Source: Lactococcus nasutitermitis (GTDB taxonomy: Bacteria > Bacillota > Bacilli > Lactobacillales > Streptococcaceae). Taken from it: a DNA stretch of 64,000 nt. The notes under the pieces were generated by a model, which saw only the letters and a list, made by a program, of their open reading frames with translations, had not been told where the DNA came from and did not search any database. The stretch's first letter is position 1. Every line of letters begins with the position of its first letter. A program made the position numbers and the translations under genes. Where the stretch lies: assembly GCF_018403765.1 (NCBI RefSeq), contig NZ_BOVQ01000003.1:124001-188000 (forward strand). Reading direction: 5' to 3'. This document shows positions 60,715 to 64,000 of this stretch, one piece after another.

Positions 60715-60990
60715 TTATAAACTATCAATGTAGCGCAAATCCGCTTCAGGAAAGGCTGAACGAATTTCCGGTATGAAAGCTTTTAACTGCGGATAAACAA
60801 AAATATGCTCGGCTTCATTTACTTTTAATAAATCAGCCAAAAACAATTTTTCAAAATGAATATCTGGATAAAGTTTTGTCAAATCTGCCAGCCAGATTTT
60901 TTCTTTTTTGCTATAAAGTGCTTTATTTGCCAATGCTGAGCCAGCCAATCCAAGATTTTCAGAGCCTATACAAATATATGATTTTGCCAT
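60715..60990 (-). CDS. Small conserved-looking protein of unknown function
   Basis: I do not recognise it. The 91 residues begin MAKSYICIGSENLGLAGSAL, contain no clear membrane helix or cysteine motif, and are rich in Leu, Ala and Lys. The alternating hydrophobic/charged pattern suggests a small alpha/beta protein. It has a good AAAGGAG site and is followed after 25 nt by the SPFH gene, so the pair is likely one operon. A strong hairpin lies in its leader. Confidence 0.75.
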   Translation of the reverse strand: MAKSYICIGSENLGLAGSALANKALYSKKEKIWLADLTKLYPDIHFEKLFLADLLKVNEAEHIFVYPQLKAFIPEIRSAFPEADLRYIDSL

Positions 60991-61038
60991 TTTTCTCCTT
61001 TACTTTTTTGACAACTTTATCATAACATTATTTTTCAC

Positions 61039-61111
61039 CTAGAAACCTTACATTTTTGTAAGCTTTCTAGCCATTTTCATTCATCATCTCCCTTTCCTTA
61101 AACTGATTATA
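61039..61111 (-). promoter_or_regulatory. Promoter and 5'-UTR hairpin of the 60715 operon
   Basis: TATAAT (61106-61111) with a weak -35. Downstream, 61039-61070 forms a 14-bp stem with one mismatch (CTAGAAA.CTTACA/TGTAAG.TTTCTAG) and an AAAA loop. A ten-codon ORF (MKMARKLTKM) with a GGGAG site runs into this hairpin. This could be a leader-controlled structure. Confidence 0.45.
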
Positions 61112-61138
61112 CACCCATTTTTTGACAGTTTTTACTTT

Positions 61139-61163
61139 TGTCCCAAGCTTGGGATTTTTTTAT
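61139..61163 (+). terminator. Plus-oriented terminator-like hairpin
   Basis: GTCCCAAGCTTGGGA followed by seven T on the plus strand. No plus-strand gene ends here, so its role is unclear. Confidence 0.35.
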
Positions 61164-61185
61164 TTGTTAGCGTTCTTATTTTTCT

Positions 61186-61298
61186 AAAAATTTTTTTGAT
61201 AGGGTACAAACTTACAACTCCGTTATAAGTTCACCCTGTCCGAGAAGGCTGAGAATAAATTCTCTAGCCCCTACGGCAATTCTGTCAAAAAATTTTTT
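61186..61298. repeat. Two-hairpin element, long copy 2
   Basis: TTTTTTTGATAG opens and TTCTGTCAAAAAATTTTTT closes the element. The interior carries hairpin 1 (GATAGGGT/ACCCTGTC) and hairpin 2 (GGCT-GAGAAT/ATTCTC-T-AGCC) exactly as at 29807-29905, with about two base differences. It lies directly after the 61308 gene. Confidence 0.85.
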
Positions 61299-61307
61299 CC
61301 CTCATTA

Positions 61308-61979
61308 TCAAAATGCCTTAGAAATATAAAGGCTCAGCCCATATTGTTTATCATATTGCAAAAGTAAATTTCCAAAATATCTAATTTTCTCAGCATTCTC
61401 TAATAAATCTTGCGCATTGTAACCCGACAATCTAATAAATTTATCATTTTCAAAACGGTCTGTCAGCGCAGACAAACTCTCAATTCTCTCAAAATCATCT
61501 GAAAACTGCGCAGGTTTCATGAGAATTTGTTCATCTTCTATCCACAACGCATAATCTGGGAAAATCTGCGAAATCTCCGCCAACAGTTCCATCGTGATTT
61601 TCAATGGAAACTCACTGAAAATAATCGCTTCCTCTTGCGCATTTCGATAGCAAAAACCAAAAGATTTCCCAGACAAATTCAAACGAATAAACCGAAAATT
61701 CTCTGTTCCAATTTTTCCCTCAAGATGAAAATTTGGCTGCTCCTGAAACAAATTTAAAGCCTTTGACAACTCAAAATAATAATCCGTCGCATCTTTTGCT
61801 GAACGTTTTTGATAAAGCTCCGCAAAATAAGCGTTGAGTACACTTGCTGGCGGAGTAACAAGAAGTCGTTTTTCGACATCATTTTCTAAGTTTTCTAAGC
61901 GATTATTTAGAAAAATCTTATCTTGCTCCATAAATCCACCATATTTCAAAGCCAAATCCAACCAATTTTCATTTGCCAT
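61308..61979 (-). CDS. Hypothetical protein, 223 residues
   Basis: I do not recognise it. It is soluble and acidic, with no signal or membrane helix. The N-terminal part is helical and rich in Asn and Leu (MANENWLDLALKYGGFMEQD, EVNDVEKRL-like DVEKRLLVTPPASVLNAYFAEL). The middle part looks like beta strands (FHLEGKIGTENFRFIRLNLSG), and PDYALWIEDEQILMKP follows. It ends at the two-hairpin element. Its own promoter (TGATATAAT) lies upstream, along with a 7-bp leader hairpin. Confidence 0.7.
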   Translation of the reverse strand: MANENWLDLALKYGGFMEQDKIFLNNRLENLENDVEKRLLVTPPASVLNAYFAELYQKRSAKDATDYYFELSKALNLFQEQPNFHLEGKIGTENFRFIRLNLSGKSFGFCYRNAQEEAIIFSEFPLKITMELLAEISQIFPDYALWIEDEQILMKPAQFSDDFERIESLSALTDRFENDKFIRLSGYNAQDLLENAEKIRYFGNLLLQYDKQYGLSLYISKAF

Positions 61980-62102
61980 TTTTTATTCTTACCTCTAATA
62001 TTTTTTTCATAGATTTCTTAGTAAGTTCTGATAAACTCCACTTACTTTATCCCTTTATTATATCATGCTTTGCCACAAAAATCTGCCTTGTTAATGCTCA
62101 GA

Positions 62103-62152
62103 TTTTTTTGAACAAAACTGCCATAGGGGCTAGAGAATTTATTCTCTCCCTG
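62103..62152. repeat. Two-hairpin element, reverse copy overlapping the miaA stop
   Basis: In minus-strand reading it has CAGGGA-GAGAATAAATTCTC-TAGCCCCTATGGCAG then a degraded palindrome half. The TAA within GAGAATAAATTCTC is the miaA stop codon. Only hairpin 2 is present. Confidence 0.8.
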
Positions 62153-63038
62153 TTTCCCCTAAAAAATCCCTCACCAACTCAAAAATCTTCTCCCGAAAAT
62201 TTTCCTCCTGCACATCAAAGAAATCAACAGCCATCCGATTTTTAAACCAAGTCAGCTGCCGTTTCGCATAGCGCCGAGAATTTCGTTTGACTAGCTCGAC
62301 CGCTTCATCCAGCAAAATCTCCCCAGAAAAATACGGAAAAAGTTCCTTATATCCAATTCCTTTTGTAGCCTGCACTTCAGGAAAATTCTCATAAAGCCCA
62401 CGTGCCTCATCTAACAAACCAGCCGTCATCATCATTTCCACGCGCTTATCAATTCGCGCATACAAATCCGCGCGCGCCATACTCAAACCAATCAAACAAA
62501 ATTCAAACTCAGAATCTTTATTTTCCTCATCACTTCCAAAATGTTCAATTTCCAAAGCCCGCATCGCGCGTCGTCTATTCATCTCCACAACCGTCAATCC
62601 AGCACTTTGAACCCTCTCAAACAATTCCTCATCAGACAAAAGTGATAATTCCGCACGCAACTTCATCATTGCCTCGTGATTTTCTTGCCCACCAAGATGA
62701 TAACCCTCTATCAAAGCCTGAATATAAAGCCCCGTTCCACCAACAATAATCGGAACTTTCCCAACCTCCAATATTTCTCTTATTAAAAAATTTGCCTCTT
62801 TCACAAAATCAAACACTGAAAATTTTTCCGTCAATTCACGCACATCAATCAAATGATGCACCGCAAGCGCGCGTTCCTCCTCAGTCGCCTTTGCCGTCCC
62901 AATATTCAAGCCACGATAAACTTGCTGTGAATCTCCAGAAATAATTTCCCCAGAAAATTCCCGTGCCAGCTCAATTCCCAGCGCCGTTTTTCCCACAGCC
63001 GTCGGTCCAACAACAACTAAAACTTTATTTTTTACCAT
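62139..63038 (-). CDS. miaA: tRNA dimethylallyltransferase MiaA
   Basis: Isopentenylates A37 of tRNAs reading UNN codons. 299 residues: P-loop [17 protein letters not shown] (7-23), [38 protein letters not shown] and the C-terminal [14 protein letters not shown]. The last residues and the stop are provided by the repeat element, so the original C-terminus may have been altered. The promoter is an extended -10 (TGATATAAT) at 63075-63083. Confidence 0.93.
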   Translation of the reverse strand: MVKNKVLVVVGPTAVGKTALGIELAREFSGEIISGDSQQVYRGLNIGTAKATEEERALAVHHLIDVRELTEKFSVFDFVKEANFLIREILEVGKVPIIVGGTGLYIQALIEGYHLGGQENHEAMMKLRAELSLLSDEELFERVQSAGLTVVEMNRRRAMRALEIEHFGSDEENKDSEFEFCLIGLSMARADLYARIDKRVEMMMTAGLLDEARGLYENFPEVQATKGIGYKELFPYFSGEILLDEAVELVKRNSRRYAKRQLTWFKNRMAVDFFDVQEENFREKIFELVRDFLGETGRE

Positions 63039-63135
63039 TATTTTCTCATTTTCTCTAAAATTGTATTATAATTATATCATAAAGAGTTTTAACAAAAAAT
63101 AGACTGTTATAGACAGCTAAAAAAAGGAGCTTCAT

Positions 63136-63306
63136 ATGAGAAAACCATTTCTTGTTGGTGCCATCGTTGGCACTCTTACCACACTTACTGCATTGGCTTC
63201 CACAGCACTCTACATTCAAAAAGCAATCATTGAACCCATCGAGCGTAAAGAAGAGTTCATTGACCTCAACCGCAAAAAAGCGGCAAGAAAACGCATCACT
63301 CACTAA
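63136..63306 (+). CDS. DUF3042-like small membrane protein
   Basis: 56 residues. An N-terminal hydrophobic helix (about 4-25, PFLVGAIVGTLTTLTALAS) is followed by a conserved EPIERKEEFI-type charged segment and a very basic end (NRKKAARKRITH). This matches the small DUF3042 proteins of Lactobacillales, which have no known function. It has a strong AAAGGAG site 5 nt before the ATG and its own terminator. It is the second of two complete plus-strand genes in the window. Confidence 0.85.
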   Translation: MRKPFLVGAIVGTLTTLTALASTALYIQKAIIEPIERKEEFIDLNRKKAARKRITH

Positions 63307-63332
63307 AAAAGAGCCAATCGGCTCTTTTTATT
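63304..63332. terminator. Bidirectional terminator between DUF3042 gene and kup
   Basis: AAAAAGAGCC/GGCTCTTTTT with T-runs on both strands. Confidence 0.85.
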
Positions 63333-63348
63333 TATAGAAAATCAAAGT

Positions 63349-64000
63349 TTATCTTTCTTCTTCCTCTTCGTTTTCAACAATCTGCAAACGTCGCTCATGA
63401 ATAGAAAGATTGCGCACATCCGACATCACCAAAGGTACTCTTTCCGTCGTCACTTCTGAAAATTGCAGACCAAACCAACGTATTGGTGAAGCAGTAAATC
63501 TCTTAATACTTGCTTTTGTCCGTAGCACAAATCGGTCAAAACTATTCATTTGACGTGCATTGACCATTTTTTCCTCCAGAACAACAAAACGAAAATCTCC
63601 TACCTTTCGTCCCGGAGTGATACTATAAGGCTGGTGTTGCTTAGGCAAACGCCCTGAACTCATCAAATCCGTCACAATCGTCCGCAAATAACGTGGCACC
63701 TCCTGCCTCATCCTAAATCCAAGATAAATCACAACACGAACAATATAATCCGTCCCCATCATATCCACTTTATATTCAGAAGTATAAGGTTCATCTGTAA
63801 CTTTCACATTTACAAACCAATAAACCTGCGCTCTCTTTGGCTGCTTATCCAAAATCGAATACAAAATCGACCTATCAATAAATTCATGATCCATCCGACT
63901 TGTCAAATACACCAAATTCGTCTGATACAAATCATAACTCGTATCATCACGCAATTTCTTCAACTGTCCTTTATAATCATTAAGGTTTAAAGCCTTGATA
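63349..64000 (-). CDS. kup: Potassium uptake protein Kup, C-terminal part
   Basis: The reading frame is open to the window edge, so only the cytoplasmic C-terminal domain of about 217 residues is present. Blocks typical of KUP/HAK/KT transporters are [42 protein letters not shown]-like [14 protein letters not shown] and [19 protein letters not shown]. The protein imports K+ with protons. The tail ends in a run of Glu and Arg. Confidence 0.9.
   Translation of the reverse strand, partial: IKALNLNDYKGQLKKLRDDTSYDLYQTNLVYLTSRMDHEFIDRSILYSILDKQPKRAQVYWFVNVKVTDEPYTSEYKVDMMGTDYIVRVVIYLGFRMRQEVPRYLRTIVTDLMSSGRLPKQHQPYSITPGRKVGDFRFVVLEEKMVNARQMNSFDRFVLRTKASIKRFTASPIRWFGLQFSEVTTERVPLVMSDVRNLSIHERRLQIVENEEEEER

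Overview
The window looks like a chromosomal segment of a Lactococcus close to, but not the same as, L. lactis. The evidence is low GC, a di-/tripeptide transporter of the lactococcal DtpT type, a glg/apu glycogen cluster, cydABDC without haem synthesis genes, and the pairs pmrA-rpmG and ftsW-pycA. I cannot assign a species. Almost every gene is on the minus strand; the only clear plus-strand genes are the 31480 hypothetical gene and the small DUF3042 gene at 63136. No rRNA, prophage, IS transposase or CRISPR array was seen.

Layout, left to right. 1-1.3 kb: a MarR-type regulator with a small upstream ORF and the start of the next gene of its operon. 1.3-2.2 kb: an aldo/keto reductase. 2.3-8.4 kb: cydA-cydB, then cydD-cydC (bd quinol oxidase and its ABC assembly factor). 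8.7-10.2 kb: dtpT. 10.4-21.1 kb: a glycogen/maltodextrin cluster transcribed malQ-glgC-glgD-glgA-glgP-apu from a promoter with cre sites and with no branching enzyme. 21.2-24.4 kb: pepP, efp, an Asp23 protein and an oversized nusB. 24.5-27.8 kb: tatD-VOC-NTPase-rnmV-ksgA. 27.9-29.8 kb: an ABC-F gene behind a leader-peptide attenuator. 30-31.3 kb: an Spx-family gene and clpP with a CtsR box. 32-38.6 kb: amino acid permease, pyruvate carboxylase, ftsW, rpmG. 38.6-45.6 kb: pmrA, coaE, pfl, corA, enolase. 45.7-48.4 kb: glycosyltransferase, butA, hpf. 48.6-55.4 kb: ctsR-clpC, greA, mltG, rpoE, apt. 55.4-64 kb: recJ, rnz-SDR, two tRNAs, an SPFH protein, miaA and the 3' part of kup.

The most unusual content is in repeats and leaders. 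(1) A palindrome with core TTGACAG-NN-CTGTCAA occurs about two dozen times. It often sits at a stop codon as a terminator-like hairpin, but it also lies inside five genes, mostly encoding the peptide LTELSK. (2) A larger two-hairpin element is found in four places, in two long and two short forms. It lies between the halves of that palindrome, and in miaA it supplies the stop codon. (3) The ABC-F gene has a 29-codon leader, a terminator, and a segment complementary to the leader's own ribosome binding site. (4) Several genes (dtpT, coaE, the permease and the 31480 gene) have their start codon 6-7 nt after the -10 box and so are probably leaderless. (5) butA is preceded by nested palindromes and a 36-bp tandem repeat.

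The metabolic genes fit a fermenting, respiration-capable lactic acid bacterium: glycogen storage, enolase, Pfl, pyruvate carboxylase, acetoin/butanediol reduction and bd oxidase. The remainder is stress proteolysis under CtsR plus housekeeping translation, repair and cell wall genes. All functional statements come from reading the sequence and from family knowledge; no database search was run.
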